64,000 bases of DNA from Accumulibacter phosphatis (GTDB lineage Bacteria; Pseudomonadota; Gammaproteobacteria; Burkholderiales; Rhodocyclaceae): NCBI RefSeq assembly GCF_000024165.1, contig NC_013194.1, forward strand, positions 3,782,001-3,846,000, read 5' to 3'. Shown in pieces: positions 16,718 to 26,261 of the stretch (position 1 is its first letter; each line of letters starts with the position of its first letter). A model generated the notes under the pieces. The model saw only the letters and a program-made list of their open reading frames with translations. It did no database searches and was not told the DNA's origin. A program made the translations under genes and the position numbers.

Positions 16718-18229
16718 CTACCGCCCCTGCGCGACCCAGCGGTTGAAGCAGGTGCGTGCACCATCGATGACTTCGCTGGCAGTCAGGCCGACGGGTCCGC
16801 AGCCAGCGGCAACGCGCTCGTCCGCGGCCAAGCCGTGCAGATGCACGGCCGCGAGCAGGCCCTCGAGGGCCGGCCAGCCCTGTGCGAGCAGTGCGACGAC
16901 CAGACCGCTGAGGACATCACCGGTGCCGGCCGCAGCGAGGCCGGGATTGCCGGTTGTGTTGACAAACCAGCGCCCGTCAGGCGTGGCGACGATGCTGCCG
17001 CAACCCTTGAGCACCACCAGAGCCTGGTAGCGGCTGGCGAGTTCGAGCGCGGCCGCGCCGCGGTCGGCCTGGACGACGCTGGTATCGGCGCCGAGCAGGC
17101 GTGCCGCCTCGCTCGGATGCGGCGTCAGCAGCAGCGGAGACGGGCACTGGCGGCGTTCAGCGAGCACCCTCTGCAACCGGCTCTCGGCGGCCAGCAGATT
17201 CAGTGCATCGGCATCGAGCAGTAACGGCAGATCAAGCGCGCAGGCCCGCTCGAGGAGGCCCAGCGCGACCTCGCCGCCGCCCATCCCCGGCCCGCAGGCC
17301 AGGGCCGTCAGCCCGACAGCCAGCAAGGCAGCGGGTTGGCGCAGCATCAGCTCCGGCTGTACCGGGTCGATCGTCGGCGCCTGCGGGTCGAGCAATCCCA
17401 GGTAGACGCGGCCGCTGCCGAGCCTGAGGGCAGCGCGTCCCGCCAGGAAGGCCGCGCCGACCATACTGCTCGCCCCGCCGAGAACACCGGCGCTGCCGTA
17501 GCTGCCCTTGTGGCTGTTCCTGGCGCGTGGGCAAAGGTAATCGACGAACAAGTCGGTACCGATCGTATGCGCGCTAGCATTCGCCAGCCGCTCGGCATCG
17601 AGCTCGAGGGCGGCGACCGAAACCGTACCGCAGTGGTCCGGGCCATCACCGGTGAGCAAGCCAGGCTTGCCGGCGATGAAGGTGATCGTGTGGCTGGCCC
17701 GAATCGCCGTGCCGCAGAGCTTGCCGGTGTCCGCGTCGAGACCGCTCGGGCAGTCAAGAGCGAGCAGGGGACAGTGGTCGCGAACGGCGAGCGCATTGGC
17801 CGCCGCGACGAGCTCGCCATGGCGGCCGCCGACCGGTCGTTGTAGCCCGATGCCGAACAACCCGTCGATGATCAGCGACCAGCGCAGACCATTCGGTATG
17901 CCGTCGAGAACGCTACCGCCGTCGTCGATGAAGCGCCGGTAGGCCGTCGCCGCATCAGCCGGCAGGCGGCCGACTTCCCCGGCAAAAACCACGCTCACGG
18001 TGAATCGGCGTTCGCGCAAGTGCCGTGCGGCAACGAAAGCGTCGCCGCCGTTGTTGCCCGGCCCGGCGAGAACGAGCACTGCCGCCCCCTGCAAGCGACA
18101 AAGCGATGTTGCCAGATCGGCGGCGGCCAGACCGGCACGCTGCATCAGCGGCTGATCGACGGCAAGCGTCTCGATGGTCCGCAGGTCGGCGGCGCGATAC
18201 AGCGCCTGTGATCGGGTGCGTGTGTTCAT
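16718..18229 (-). CDS. nnr: bifunctional NAD(P)H-hydrate epimerase / ADP-dependent dehydratase
   Basis: A 503-residue fused repair enzyme restoring damaged NAD(P)H: the N-terminal domain epimerises R- and S-NAD(P)HX, and the C-terminal domain dehydrates S-NAD(P)HX. GPGNNGGDAFVAARHL and DGLFGIGLQRP mark the YjeF-N domain. RNSHKGSYGSAGVLGG, LLTPHPSEAARLLG and GTGDVLSGLV mark the ribokinase-like dehydratase domain. Length is typical of the E. coli YjeF fusion. The gene is convergent with the histidine kinase (27 bases between) and downstream of the deacetylase gene on the same strand. Confidence 0.94.
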   Translation of the reverse strand: MNTRTRSQALYRAADLRTIETLAVDQPLMQRAGLAAADLATSLCRLQGAAVLVLAGPGNNGGDAFVAARHLRERRFTVSVVFAGEVGRLPADAATAYRRFIDDGGSVLDGIPNGLRWSLIIDGLFGIGLQRPVGGRHGELVAAANALAVRDHCPLLALDCPSGLDADTGKLCGTAIRASHTITFIAGKPGLLTGDGPDHCGTVSVAALELDAERLANASAHTIGTDLFVDYLCPRARNSHKGSYGSAGVLGGASSMVGAAFLAGRAALRLGSGRVYLGLLDPQAPTIDPVQPELMLRQPAALLAVGLTALACGPGMGGGEVALGLLERACALDLPLLLDADALNLLAAESRLQRVLAERRQCPSPLLLTPHPSEAARLLGADTSVVQADRGAAALELASRYQALVVLKGCGSIVATPDGRWFVNTTGNPGLAAAGTGDVLSGLVVALLAQGWPALEGLLAAVHLHGLAADERVAAGCGPVGLTASEVIDGARTCFNRWVAQGR

Positions 18230-18238
18230 TGACAGATC

Positions 18239-19159
18239 CTAGCCCAACAAGGGGTCGAAGATTCGCCGTGCGGCAAGTACCGTCCGGCAGTGGATGCTGA
18301 CCGTATCGTCGATCACGTGCGCGTAACCGCCGGCCATCGCCACCGCGACCGGCACGCGCCGGTCGCGGCACGCCGCGAAGACCATTTCATCACGTGCGGC
18401 AAGGCCGTCGAAGGTCAGCGCCAAGCGACCCAGACGGTCATCGCAGTAGGGGTCGGCGCCAGCCAGATAGATGACGAGGTCCGGCCGCGCACGCGCGAAC
18501 ACCTGGTCGAGTGCCCAGGCCAGCTGTTGCAGGTAGACGGTATCGCCGGTACCGTCGGGTAGCCCGACGTCGAGGTCGCTGATTGCCTTGGCAAAAGGAA
18601 AGTTCTTCTGGGCATGGATCGAGAAGGTGAAGACAGAGGCATCTTCGGCGCAGATGCTCGCCGTGCCGTTGCCCTGATGGACGTCGCAATCGACCACGGC
18701 CAGCCGCTGCACGCATCCTTCGGCGCGCAGCACGCGCGCGGCGACCGCCGCATCGTTGAACACGCAGAAACCCTCGCCATGGTCGGCATGCGCGTGGTGG
18801 GTACCGCCGGCCAGATTGATCGCGCAGGTCTCCTGCAGCGCTATCCGGCAGGCGGCGATCGTTGCACCGGCGGAACGCCGCGACCGCTCGACCATGCCTT
18901 CGCTCCAGGGAAAGCCGATACGCCGGATCTCGGCCGCACTCAGGTCACCGCGGCAGACGCGCGCGACGTACTCGGCGACATGGGCATGGCAAAGCTGCTC
19001 GGTGCTGGCCGCCATGGGGCTGCGAAAGTCCGCGTCGGCAAACTGGCCGGAGGCGCGCAAGCGCTCCCGCAGGCGCGCATACTTCTCCATCGGGAAGCGA
19101 TGGCCAGGCGGCAAAGGCAAAACGAAAGTGTCGGTATAGAAGAGTTTCACGCGCGGCAT
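18239..19159 (-). CDS. histone-deacetylase-family amidohydrolase
   Basis: A 306-residue arginase/deacetylase-fold zinc enzyme. AGGTHHAHADHGEGFCVFNDAA holds the tandem catalytic histidines, DCDVHQGNGTA the zinc-binding Asp-His, and AGADPYCDDRLGRL the third zinc Asp. Start ATG 19157-19159 (MPRVKLFYTDTFV). Bacterial members remove acetyl groups from small molecules (acetylpolyamines, acetoin-related) or proteins, and the sequence does not settle which. The reading frame stays open far upstream across purL, but that extension is antisense to an obvious gene and was cut. It ends 9 bases before the nnr start, so the two are probably co-transcribed. Confidence 0.88.
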   Translation of the reverse strand: MPRVKLFYTDTFVLPLPPGHRFPMEKYARLRERLRASGQFADADFRSPMAASTEQLCHAHVAEYVARVCRGDLSAAEIRRIGFPWSEGMVERSRRSAGATIAACRIALQETCAINLAGGTHHAHADHGEGFCVFNDAAVAARVLRAEGCVQRLAVVDCDVHQGNGTASICAEDASVFTFSIHAQKNFPFAKAISDLDVGLPDGTGDTVYLQQLAWALDQVFARARPDLVIYLAGADPYCDDRLGRLALTFDGLAARDEMVFAACRDRRVPVAVAMAGGYAHVIDDTVSIHCRTVLAARRIFDPLLG

Positions 19160-19218
19160 GGGCGAGTTTCGCGCCAATTGTAATTGACCTGTCCAGGGGC
19201 TGCTCTGCCGGCGTCGGC

Positions 19219-19224
19219 TATAAT
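19219..19224 (+). promoter_or_regulatory. candidate -10 element of purL
   Basis: A consensus TATAAT lies 52 bases before the purL ATG in the space shared with the divergent deacetylase gene. The nearest TTGACC (19184-19189) is 29 bp away, too far to be its -35, so the promoter may be activator-dependent or have a weak -35. Confidence 0.45.
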
Positions 19225-19276
19225 CGCGCCTCCGCTTCCTTAACGCAGGCTTGCCTGCCCTTCTCTGCAGCGCGCC

Positions 19277-22200
19277 ATGGCCGACATCCTCACCCTCCGC
19301 GGAGCCCCCGCCCTGTCCTCTTTCCGCCTGCAGCGTCTGCAGCAGGCTCTGGCCGCCGGCGTGCCCGGGGTACGCATCATCACCGCCGAGTACTGGCACT
19401 TTGTGGCGACCCGGCAGCCGTTGACCGACAGCGAGCGTCGGCAACTCTCGGCACTCCTCGAAGAACGCCCGGAAGCGAACAGCGAGCGCGGCCAGTTGTT
19501 CCTCGTCACGCCGCGCATCGGGACCATCTCGCCCTGGTCGTCGAAGGCCACCGACATCGCCTGGAACAGCGGTCTGCACACGATCGAGCGCATCGAACGC
19601 GGCGTCGCCTACCTCCTGCATGCGCGACGGCGCAAGTTGTCGGCCACCGACAGGCGCGATATCGCGGCGTTGCTGCACGACCGCATGCTCGAGACGGTGC
19701 TCGACGACCCCGCACAGACCGCCGATCTGTTCCGCCATTTTGCCCCGCGACCACTGACCGGTGTCGATCTGCTGGGTGGCGGTCGCGCAGCCCTGATCGA
19801 CGCCAATTCCCGGCTTGGGCTGGCCCTGTCGGACGACGAAGTCGATTACCTCGTCGAGTTGTTCGTGCGGGCAGGGCGCAACCCGACCGACGTCGAATTG
19901 ATGATGTTCGCGCAGGCCAATTCGGAGCATTGCCGGCACAAGATCTTCAACGCGTCCTGGGTCATCGACGGGCAGCCGCGCAGCGAAACGCTGTTCGGCA
20001 TGATCCGTGAAACGCACCGCGCGCACCCGGCAGGAACGATCGTCGCCTATACCGATAACGCGTCGATCATCGAAGGCGCCAGCGTGCCGCGCTTCCATGC
20101 TGGGGCGGATGGTCGCTACGCGTATCACGAAGAGCTGACCCACATCCTTGCCAAGGTCGAAACGCACAACCACCCGACGGCGATTTCGCCCTTCCCAGGC
20201 GCGGCCACCGGCTCGGGCGGCGAGATCCGCGACGAAGGCGCCACCGGGCGGGGCTCGAAGCCGAAAGCCGGCCTGTGTGGCTTCTCGGTGTCCAACCTCA
20301 ACATTCCGGAGGCACTCCAGCCGTGGGAGCGCGCGACGGCCACCTACGGACGCCCGGCACGCATCGCCTCGCCGCTGGCCATCATGCTCGAGGGTCCGCT
20401 CGGCGCAGCCGCCTTCAACAACGAGTTCGGCCGGCCCAACCTGGCAGGCTATTTCCGTACCTACGAGCAGTTCACCGGTGACCAGCAATTGGTGCGTGGT
20501 TACCACAAACCGATCATGATCGCCGGCGGCGTCGGCAACATCTCGGCCAGCCAGTCGTTCAAGGCCGAAACGCTTTCGGCCGGCACGCTGCTGCTACAGA
20601 TCGGCGGCCCCGGCATGCTCATCGGCCTCGGCGGTGGCGCGGCCAGTTCGATGACCACCGGCAGCAACAGCGAGGATCTGGATTTTGCTTCGGTGCAGCG
20701 CGGCAACCCCGAAATGCAGCGGCGTGCCCAGGAAGTCATCGACCGCTGCTGGCAGATGGGTGCGCCGAGCGGTGACGGCTCGGCAGCCGCTGACGGCAAT
20801 CCGATCCTCTCGGTGCATGACGTCGGTGCCGGCGGCATCTCGAATGCCCTGCCCGAACTGGCGCACGGCGCCGGCTGCGGGGCGCGCTTCGAACTGCGTG
20901 CCGTAAACATCGAGGAGCCCGGCATGTCGCCGGCCGAGATCTGGTGCAACGAGGCACAGGAGCGCTACGTGCTGGCCATGCCGCCCGGCCGCCTCGGCGA
21001 GTTTTCGGCGCTGTGCGAGCGCGAGCGCTGCCCTTCGGCAATCGTCGGCGTCACCACCGCGGAAACGCGCCTGGTGGTCAGCGACAGTCATTTCGGCAAT
21101 GAACCGGTGAACATGGACATGGACGCCCTGCTCGGCAAGCCGCCGCGCATGACGCGTGCCGTCGACCGCCTGCCGCCGCTGACGGTGCCCTTCGACGCTA
21201 CCGCGGTCGACCTGCAGGAAGCCGCCTATCGCGTGCTGCGTCTGCCGGCCGTGGCCGACAAGAACTTCCTGATCACCATCGGCGATCGCAGCGTCGGCGG
21301 CCTGACCGCGCGCGACCAGATGGTCGGCCCCTGGCAGGTAGCGTGCGCCGACGTGGCAGTCACTCTGATGTCGTTTCAGGGGCATCTCGGCGAGGCCTTC
21401 GCGATCGGCGAGCGCGCACCGTTGGCGGTGATCGACGCGCCCGCTTCGGGTCGGATGGCGCTTGGCGAAGCCTTGACCAATCTCGCCGCCGCCGACGTCG
21501 CGACGCTCGGCGACGTCAAACTGTCCGCCAACTGGATGGCCGCCGCCGGCTTCCCCGGCGAAGATGCGCGACTGTTCGACACGGTGCGGGCAGTTTCCGA
21601 TCTTTGCCAGGCGATCGGTGTCTCGATACCCGTCGGCAAGGATTCGCTGTCGATGCGAACCGGCTGGACGGAAGGTGACGGCGAGCAAGGCGATTGCCGG
21701 AAGCAGGTGGTATCGCCGTTGTCGGTGATCGTCACCGGCTTCGCGCGCGTGCAGGATGCGCGCCGGACGCTGACCCCGCAACTGGTCCTCGATGCCGGGG
21801 AGACCGATCTCCTGCTCATCGATCTCGGTGCCGGCCGCAACCGCCTCGGGGGGTCGGCGCTGGCACAGGTCCACAACGCCACAGGCAGCGACGCACCCGA
21901 TGTCGATGATCCGGCGCGCCTCGTCGCCTTCTTCTCTGCCATTCGCCAACTCGCCGCCGACAACCTGCTGCTCGCCTACCACGATCGCTCGGACGGCGGG
22001 CTGTTTGCCGCCATTTGCGAGATGGCCTTTGCCGGACACTGCGGCGTTTCGATCGACACCGACGGTCTGTGCTACGACCCGCTGATGAGCGACGTCGATG
22101 GCAACGAAAAGCGTCCCGAACTGCTCAACGGCCGTTCTTTCGAGATATTGATGCGCGCCCTGTTCTGCGAGGAACTCGGTGCCGTGGTGCAAATCCGGCG

Positions 22201-23290
22201 CGAGCAGCGCGGCCAGGTCATGGGCGTGCTCCGGTCAGCCGGACTGGGAAGCTGCGCGCAATTCATCGGCTCGCCCAATCGCTGGGACCAGATCCGCATC
22301 ATCCGCAATGCCCGGGCCGTGCTCAGTGAGACGCGCGTCGATCTGCAGCGTGCCTGGTCGGAGACCAGCTTCCGCATGCAACAACTGCGCGACAACCCGG
22401 AGTGCGCCCAGCAGGAGTACGACCGGATCGGCGACGCCACCGACGGCGGCCTGTCGGTGACGCTGAGCTTCGATCCCACGGACGACGTCGCCGCACCGTT
22501 CATCAACACAGGGACTCGCCCGCGCGTGGCGATCCTCCGCGAACAGGGCGTCAATGGCCACGTCGAGATGGCCGCCGCTTTCGATCGTGCCGGCTTCGCG
22601 GCCATCGACGTACACATGAGCGACATCCTCACCGGCCGCATCCTTCTCGACGACTTCAAGGGTGCCGTCGCCTGCGGTGGATTCTCCTACGGCGACGTGC
22701 TCGGCGCCGGTCAGGGCTGGGCGAAGACGATCCTGTTCAACGAACGGGCGCGTGCCGCCTTCTCGGCGTTCTTTGCGCGCGCCGACAGCTTTGCCTTGGG
22801 CGTCTGCAACGGTTGCCAGATGATGAGTGCGCTCAAGGACATCATTCCCGGCGCCGACGCCTGGCCGCGTTTCGAACGTAATCGGGTCGAGCAGTTCGAA
22901 GCGCGCTTTTCGATGGTCGAGATAGCCGAGTCGCCGTCGATCTTCTTTTCCGGAATGGGCGGTAGTCGCCTGCCGGTGGTCGTTTCGCATGGCGAGGGAC
23001 GCGCCGTCTTCGCGGCTGCCGAGCAACAGGCGCGCGCGCTCGTCGCCATGCGCTTCATCGACTCGGCGGCAAAGGCGACGGAAACCTATCCGTACAATCC
23101 GAACGGCTCGCCGGCAGGAATCACCGGCCTGACGACCGACGACGGTCGCTTCTCGATCATGATGCCGCACCCCGAACGCGTCTTCCGCAGCGTGCAGATG
23201 TCCTGGCACCCGGCCGACTGGGACGCGCGCGGCTGGCACGATTCGCCGTGGCTGCGCATGTTCCGCAATGCGCGGCAGTGGGTCGCCTAG
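19277..23290 (+). CDS. purL: phosphoribosylformylglycinamidine synthase (single-chain)
   Basis: A 1337-residue large-type FGAM synthetase, the fourth step of purine synthesis, converting FGAR plus glutamine and ATP to FGAM. It has an N-terminal PurS-like region, a linker and two AIR-synthase-like halves (ETHNHPTAISPFPGAATG and KDSLSMRTGW in the two nucleotide sites). A C-terminal glutamine amidotransferase follows, with the nucleophile in GVCNGCQMMSAL and the His/Glu pair in MPHPERVF. Length matches the gammaproteobacterial/betaproteobacterial form rather than the split PurS/Q/L of other bacteria. Transcribed alone and followed by a hairpin terminator. Long antisense frames inside it are codon-bias shadows. 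Confidence 0.98.
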   Translation: MADILTLRGAPALSSFRLQRLQQALAAGVPGVRIITAEYWHFVATRQPLTDSERRQLSALLEERPEANSERGQLFLVTPRIGTISPWSSKATDIAWNSGLHTIERIERGVAYLLHARRRKLSATDRRDIAALLHDRMLETVLDDPAQTADLFRHFAPRPLTGVDLLGGGRAALIDANSRLGLALSDDEVDYLVELFVRAGRNPTDVELMMFAQANSEHCRHKIFNASWVIDGQPRSETLFGMIRETHRAHPAGTIVAYTDNASIIEGASVPRFHAGADGRYAYHEELTHILAKVETHNHPTAISPFPGAATGSGGEIRDEGATGRGSKPKAGLCGFSVSNLNIPEALQPWERATATYGRPARIASPLAIMLEGPLGAAAFNNEFGRPNLAGYFRTYEQFTGDQQLVRGYHKPIMIAGGVGNISASQSFKAETLSAGTLLLQIGGPGMLIGLGGGAASSMTTGSNSEDLDFASVQRGNPEMQRRAQEVIDRCWQMGAPSGDGSAAADGNPILSVHDVGAGGISNALPELAHGAGCGARFELRAVNIEEPGMSPAEIWCNEAQERYVLAMPPGRLGEFSALCERERCPSAIVGVTTAETRLVVSDSHFGNEPVNMDMDALLGKPPRMTRAVDRLPPLTVPFDATAVDLQEAAYRVLRLPAVADKNFLITIGDRSVGGLTARDQMVGPWQVACADVAVTLMSFQGHLGEAFAIGERAPLAVIDAPASGRMALGEALTNLAAADVATLGDVKLSANWMAAAGFPGEDARLFDTVRAVSDLCQAIGVSIPVGKDSLSMRTGWTEGDGEQGDCRKQVVSPLSVIVTGFARVQDARRTLTPQLVLDAGETDLLLIDLGAGRNRLGGSALAQVHNATGSDAPDVDDPARLVAFFSAIRQLAADNLLLAYHDRSDGGLFAAICEMAFAGHCGVSIDTDGLCYDPLMSDVDGNEKRPELLNGRSFEILMRALFCEELGAVVQIRREQRGQVMGVLRSAGLGSCAQFIGSPNRWDQIRIIRNARAVLSETRVDLQRAWSETSFRMQQLRDNPECAQQEYDRIGDATDGGLSVTLSFDPTDDVAAPFINTGTRPRVAILREQGVNGHVEMAAAFDRAGFAAIDVHMSDILTGRILLDDFKGAVACGGFSYGDVLGAGQGWAKTILFNERARAAFSAFFARADSFALGVCNGCQMMSALKDIIPGADAWPRFERNRVEQFEARFSMVEIAESPSIFFSGMGGSRLPVVVSHGEGRAVFAAAEQQARALVAMRFIDSAAKATETYPYNPNGSPAGITGLTTDDGRFSIMMPHPERVFRSVQMSWHPADWDARGWHDSPWLRMFRNARQWVA

Positions 23291-23351
23291 GCGACCAGGC
23301 ACTCGCCGAAAGAGCACCGCCAGGCACGCCTGCCGGTGCCGACCCGTGCAC

Positions 23352-23383
23352 AAAAAAAGCGCCGAACTGGTCGGCGCCTTTTC
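23352..23383. terminator. bidirectional intrinsic terminator (purL / parvulin gene)
   Basis: GCGCCGA and TCGGCGC form a 7-bp stem with a 5-base loop. An A7 run lies on the left and CTTTTC on the right, so it can end the plus-strand purL message and the minus-strand isomerase message. Confidence 0.75.
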
Positions 23384-23400
23384 TCGCTGCAGCAGTCTGC

Positions 23401-24210
23401 CTAGTCGATCTTCGCCTTCTTTTGCAGTTCCGCGACGTATTTCTGGAGTTGCTCCTGCTGCAGGCGCTGATTGATTTGCGGCTTGATCTGGTCGAACGGC
23501 GGCGGCGTCAGCGGCCGACTGTCTTCCACCAGGATCACGTGATAGCCGAAATCGGTCTTCACCGGGGTTTCGGTGAACTTGCCCTTGGCCAGACCGGCCA
23601 CCGCATCGCCAAAGGGTTTCACGTAATTGGCCGTGCTGCTCCAGCCGAGGTCGCCACCTTTCTCCTTCGAACCCGGGTCCTTCGATTGCTTGGCCAGTTC
23701 ATCGAACTTGGCGCCTTTCTTCAGGTTGACGATGATCGTCTTGGCGTCGTCTTCCTTTTCCACGAGGATATGGCGCACCTTGTACTCCGTGCTGCCCATC
23801 TGACTCTTCATCCGTTCGTACGCCGCCTTGGCCTGCTCGTCGCTGATCGGGTTCTTCTTGACGTAGTCCTGAACGAAAGCGCGAATGTAGATCGCCTGGC
23901 GTGCGAGGTCGGCCTGTGCGGCAACGTCCGGCTTCTTGTCGAGGCCGAGTTTCTTCGCTTCCTGGACCAGCAACTCGCGGCGGATCAGCTCTTCACGCAC
24001 GGCCTTCTTGAGTTCCGGACTGTCGGGAGCGCCCTGTGCCTGTTGCTCGGCGACAAATGCATTGGCGACGGTCTGCGAGATGGCGACCCCGTTGACGGTG
24101 GCAACGGCGCCGGCCGCGCCCGCGCTCTTGGCCTTTTCGGCGGCAGTCGCCGGTAACGAGATCAGCGCGCCGAGGAGCAGTGCGCCTGCCAGCTTGGAGA
24201 GGTTGTGCAT
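23401..24210 (-). CDS. periplasmic parvulin-type peptidyl-prolyl isomerase
   Basis: A 269-residue secreted foldase. The signal peptide covers about residues 1-23 (LAGALLLGALISLPATAAEK). A SurA/PrsA-like N-terminal chaperone helix region follows (VNGVAISQTVANAF... AVREELIRRELLVQEA). The parvulin domain at about 138-233 is intact: YKVRHILVEKEDDAK, FDELAKQSKDPGS, GGDLGW, FGYHVILVED. This single-parvulin layout is common in betaproteobacteria as a SurA-like helper of outer-membrane protein folding. It lies 46 bases downstream of the bolA-like gene, possibly in the same transcript. Confidence 0.92.
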   Translation of the reverse strand: MHNLSKLAGALLLGALISLPATAAEKAKSAGAAGAVATVNGVAISQTVANAFVAEQQAQGAPDSPELKKAVREELIRRELLVQEAKKLGLDKKPDVAAQADLARQAIYIRAFVQDYVKKNPISDEQAKAAYERMKSQMGSTEYKVRHILVEKEDDAKTIIVNLKKGAKFDELAKQSKDPGSKEKGGDLGWSSTANYVKPFGDAVAGLAKGKFTETPVKTDFGYHVILVEDSRPLTPPPFDQIKPQINQRLQQEQLQKYVAELQKKAKID

Positions 24211-24256
24211 TTTCTGGATTTCCTTCTGTTGGGGTGGATGAGGTGAAGCTGGGGAA

Positions 24257-24565
24257 TCAGATAGCGACCGAAGCCGGCGAGGCGGCTTCCTCGGGGGTCA
24301 TTGCCTTGATGCTCAGGGCGTGCATCCTGGCCGGAATAAGGTCGCCAAGCAGTTGATTGATGACCCGATGACGGGCCAGCCGCGTCTGACCGGCGAAAAC
24401 GGCGGCGACGATGAGCAGCCGATAGTGACCGCCACCGCCTCGCGCACCAGCGTGGCCAGCGTGCCGGGCCGAATCGTCGATCAGTTCCAGGCGAATTGGC
24501 GACAGCAGCGCGAGCCGTTCGCGAACCGTCGCATCGACAGCTTCGGCAGCTGCAGGCAGACTCAC
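24257..24565 (-). CDS. bolA: BolA-family protein
   Basis: A 102-residue BolA-fold protein (RERLALLSPIRLELIDDSARHAGH, then GGGGHYRLLIVAAVFAGQTRLARHRVINQLLGDLI). The invariant helix-turn Arg-His and the FxGx3-hinge region are present. BolA proteins bind [2Fe-2S] clusters together with monothiol glutaredoxins and affect cell shape and stress response. The start is GTG at 24565, whose GTGA overlaps the stop of the YciI gene, so translation is coupled. Confidence 0.88.
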   Translation of the reverse strand: MSLPAAAEAVDATVRERLALLSPIRLELIDDSARHAGHAGARGGGGHYRLLIVAAVFAGQTRLARHRVINQLLGDLIPARMHALSIKAMTPEEAASPASVAI

Positions 24566-24867
24566 GCTGGCAGCACTTTCTTGAATGGCTTGACAATGAC
24601 CTTCTGGTAGACGCCAGCCGCAACGTATGGGTCGGCATCAGCCCAGGCAGTGGCGGCTTCGTGCGACGCGAACTCGGCGACAATCAAGCTGCCCGAGAAG
24701 CCGGCTGGCCCCGGGTCCGGCGAATCAATCGCAGGAAACGGACCGGCGAGCAGCAGGCGGCCTTCGTCCTGCAGCGCCCTCAGGCGCTCGACATGCGCCG
24801 GCCGCGCGGCGAGGCGCTGAGCAAGCGAGTCCGGTCGATCTTCGCCGACGATGGCGTAGAGCATCAT
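24562..24867 (-). CDS. YciI-family protein
   Basis: A 101-residue ferredoxin-like-fold protein (MMLYAIVGEDRPDSLAQRLAARPAH, LLLAGPF, GSLIVAEFASHEAATAWADADPYV). YciI proteins have a conserved His/Asp pair, here H28 in RPAHVERL and D in ADADPY, with an unproven, possibly hydrolase-like, activity. Start ATG 24865-24867 forms ATGA with the stop of yciB. The yciB-yciI-bolA order with four-base overlaps is a conserved betaproteobacterial arrangement as I recall it. Confidence 0.88.
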   Translation of the reverse strand: MMLYAIVGEDRPDSLAQRLAARPAHVERLRALQDEGRLLLAGPFPAIDSPDPGPAGFSGSLIVAEFASHEAATAWADADPYVAAGVYQKVIVKPFKKVLPA

Positions 24868-25397
24868 TTGTTCTCCTCGAGGTATTTCGAAAGCAGCAGC
24901 CCCTGGCCAAGAACGAAAACCAGCATCAGCCCCATACCGCCGAACAGTTTGAAGTTGACCCAGTCGTCGGTGGAAAAATTGAAGGCGACAACGAGATTCG
25001 CGACGCCCATGAACAGGAAGAAGCCGATCCATGACCAGTTGACAGTCTTCCAGGCCGCTTCCGGCAGTTCCATCTGCTCGGCCAGCAAGGTGCGCATCAG
25101 ATTCTTCTTGAAGAACAAGGTGCCGCCAAGCAGCACCGCCGCGAAGGCCCAGTAGAGCACCGTCGGCTTCCACTTGATGAAGGTCTCGTCATGCAACGCC
25201 AAAGTCATACCGCCGAAGACCGTGATGATCACCAGGCTGACCCACAGCATGGTGTCGATCCTGCGGCCTCTGAACCACAACCAGCCGATCTGCGCAAAGG
25301 TGGCCGCCATGGCAACGCCAGTCGCCGCGTAGATGCCGGCAAACTTGTAGGCTATAAAGAAAAGGATGACGGGAAAAAGATCGAAAAGGAACTTCAT
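24864..25397 (-). CDS. yciB: inner-membrane septation protein A (YciB/IspZ)
   Basis: A 177-residue integral-membrane protein with about five helices (FLFDLFPVILFFIAYKFAG, then TMLWVSLVIITVFGGMTLAL, PTVLYWAFAAVLLGGTLFF, WSWIGFFLFMGVANLVVAF and GLMLVFVLGQGLLLSKYL). The N-terminal KFLFDLFPVILFF is the family signature. YciB is involved in cell-envelope synthesis and normal septation in enterics and Shigella. First gene of the overlapping yciB-yciI-bolA cluster. Confidence 0.94.
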   Translation of the reverse strand: MKFLFDLFPVILFFIAYKFAGIYAATGVAMAATFAQIGWLWFRGRRIDTMLWVSLVIITVFGGMTLALHDETFIKWKPTVLYWAFAAVLLGGTLFFKKNLMRTLLAEQMELPEAAWKTVNWSWIGFFLFMGVANLVVAFNFSTDDWVNFKLFGGMGLMLVFVLGQGLLLSKYLEENK

Positions 25398-25758
25398 GAC
25401 CGGCGCCGTGGACAGATTTCGCGATTATGGCCGATTTCTCGGGGCGCTGTCCATGCTCGCTGGGCCCACCAGCATCGCGCAGAAAATGGCCCACCTGAAC
25501 CGCAATCTCGACTTGGTCCTTGACTATCTGCGGTTGACCAGGAACTCGGTCGGCAATCTCAAAGCGTAGACTGGGGAGAGAACAGACTTGCCGTGGTCCG
25601 CACTGGCCGAGTCGATCAAGGACTTGGTCAGCGCCTTCGAGCGGTCGGCAGGCACGATGCCGCATCGGTTTCACGACCTCGGTGCACAACGTTCATGCGG
25701 TCGCGCTGAGAATGGATCAGGCAAGCGTGATACCCGGGGGCAGGAGTGTCGGACGCTA
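25398..25758. other. 361-bp gap without a convincing gene
   Basis: This lies between yciB and ybaK, both on the minus strand, so it should hold the yciB promoter. A 57-codon plus-strand frame from 25396 has no recognisable product and overlaps the yciB start. I see no tRNA-like fold or terminator. Confidence 0.5.
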
Positions 25759-26241
25759 TCAGACGGCAACATCGACCAGTTCGGGTTCGAGGAGGTCGAC
25801 GAGCACCTGCGGCGCGATGCCTACCAGATAGCCTCGCCTGCCACCATTGATGTAGATCTTCTCGAGGTCGAGGATGCTCCGCTCGAGGTAGACGGGCATC
25901 GCCTTGCGCGTGCCGAAGGGGCTGGTGCCACCGACCAGATAGCCCGAGTGTCGACTGGCAACATCCGGATGACAGACAGCGACGGTCTTGACGCCGAGGT
26001 GCCGGGCGAGCTTGCCGGTGGATACCTCGCAGTCGCCGTGCATCAACACGATCAGCGGCTGCCTGCGCTCGTCCTCCATGACCAGCGTCTTGACTATCAC
26101 GCGCTCGTCCACACCCAGCTCGCGGCTGCTCACCGCGGTACCTCCGCGCGCCTGGTAGGCGTAGCAGTGGTCGGTAAACACCACGCGGCCAGCCCGCAAT
26201 ACGCGCACCGCCGCAGTGACCGGGATCTTCTCGCGCGCCAT
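25759..26241 (-). CDS. ybaK: Cys-tRNA(Pro) deacylase (YbaK/EbsC)
   Basis: A 160-residue trans-editing protein that hydrolyses Cys-tRNA(Pro) mischarged by prolyl-tRNA synthetase. AVRVLRAGRVVFTDHCYAY starts the fold, VIVKTLVMED contains the catalytic-site Lys region, and GTSPFGTRKAMPVYLE and INGGRRGYLVGI are the signature GTSPFG and GGRRG elements. Length and start (ATG 26239-26241) agree with the family. It lies 20 bases after the PilZ gene on the same strand. Confidence 0.93.
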   Translation of the reverse strand: MAREKIPVTAAVRVLRAGRVVFTDHCYAYQARGGTAVSSRELGVDERVIVKTLVMEDERRQPLIVLMHGDCEVSTGKLARHLGVKTVAVCHPDVASRHSGYLVGGTSPFGTRKAMPVYLERSILDLEKIYINGGRRGYLVGIAPQVLVDLLEPELVDVAV

Positions 26242-26261
26242 ATGCCGGATGCCATCTCCGC

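Noticed and set aside
19184..19189. TTGACC as the -35 partner of the purL TATAAT
   Set aside because: The spacer would be 29 bp, far from 16-18 bp.
19160..20506. The deacetylase reading frame stays open upstream for another 450 codons
   Set aside because: It runs antisense through the start of purL, whose coding is certain. The true start is ATG 19159.
25396..25569. A 57-codon plus-strand ORF divergent from yciB
   Set aside because: It has no recognisable family and begins inside the yciB start codon region. Insufficient support for a gene.
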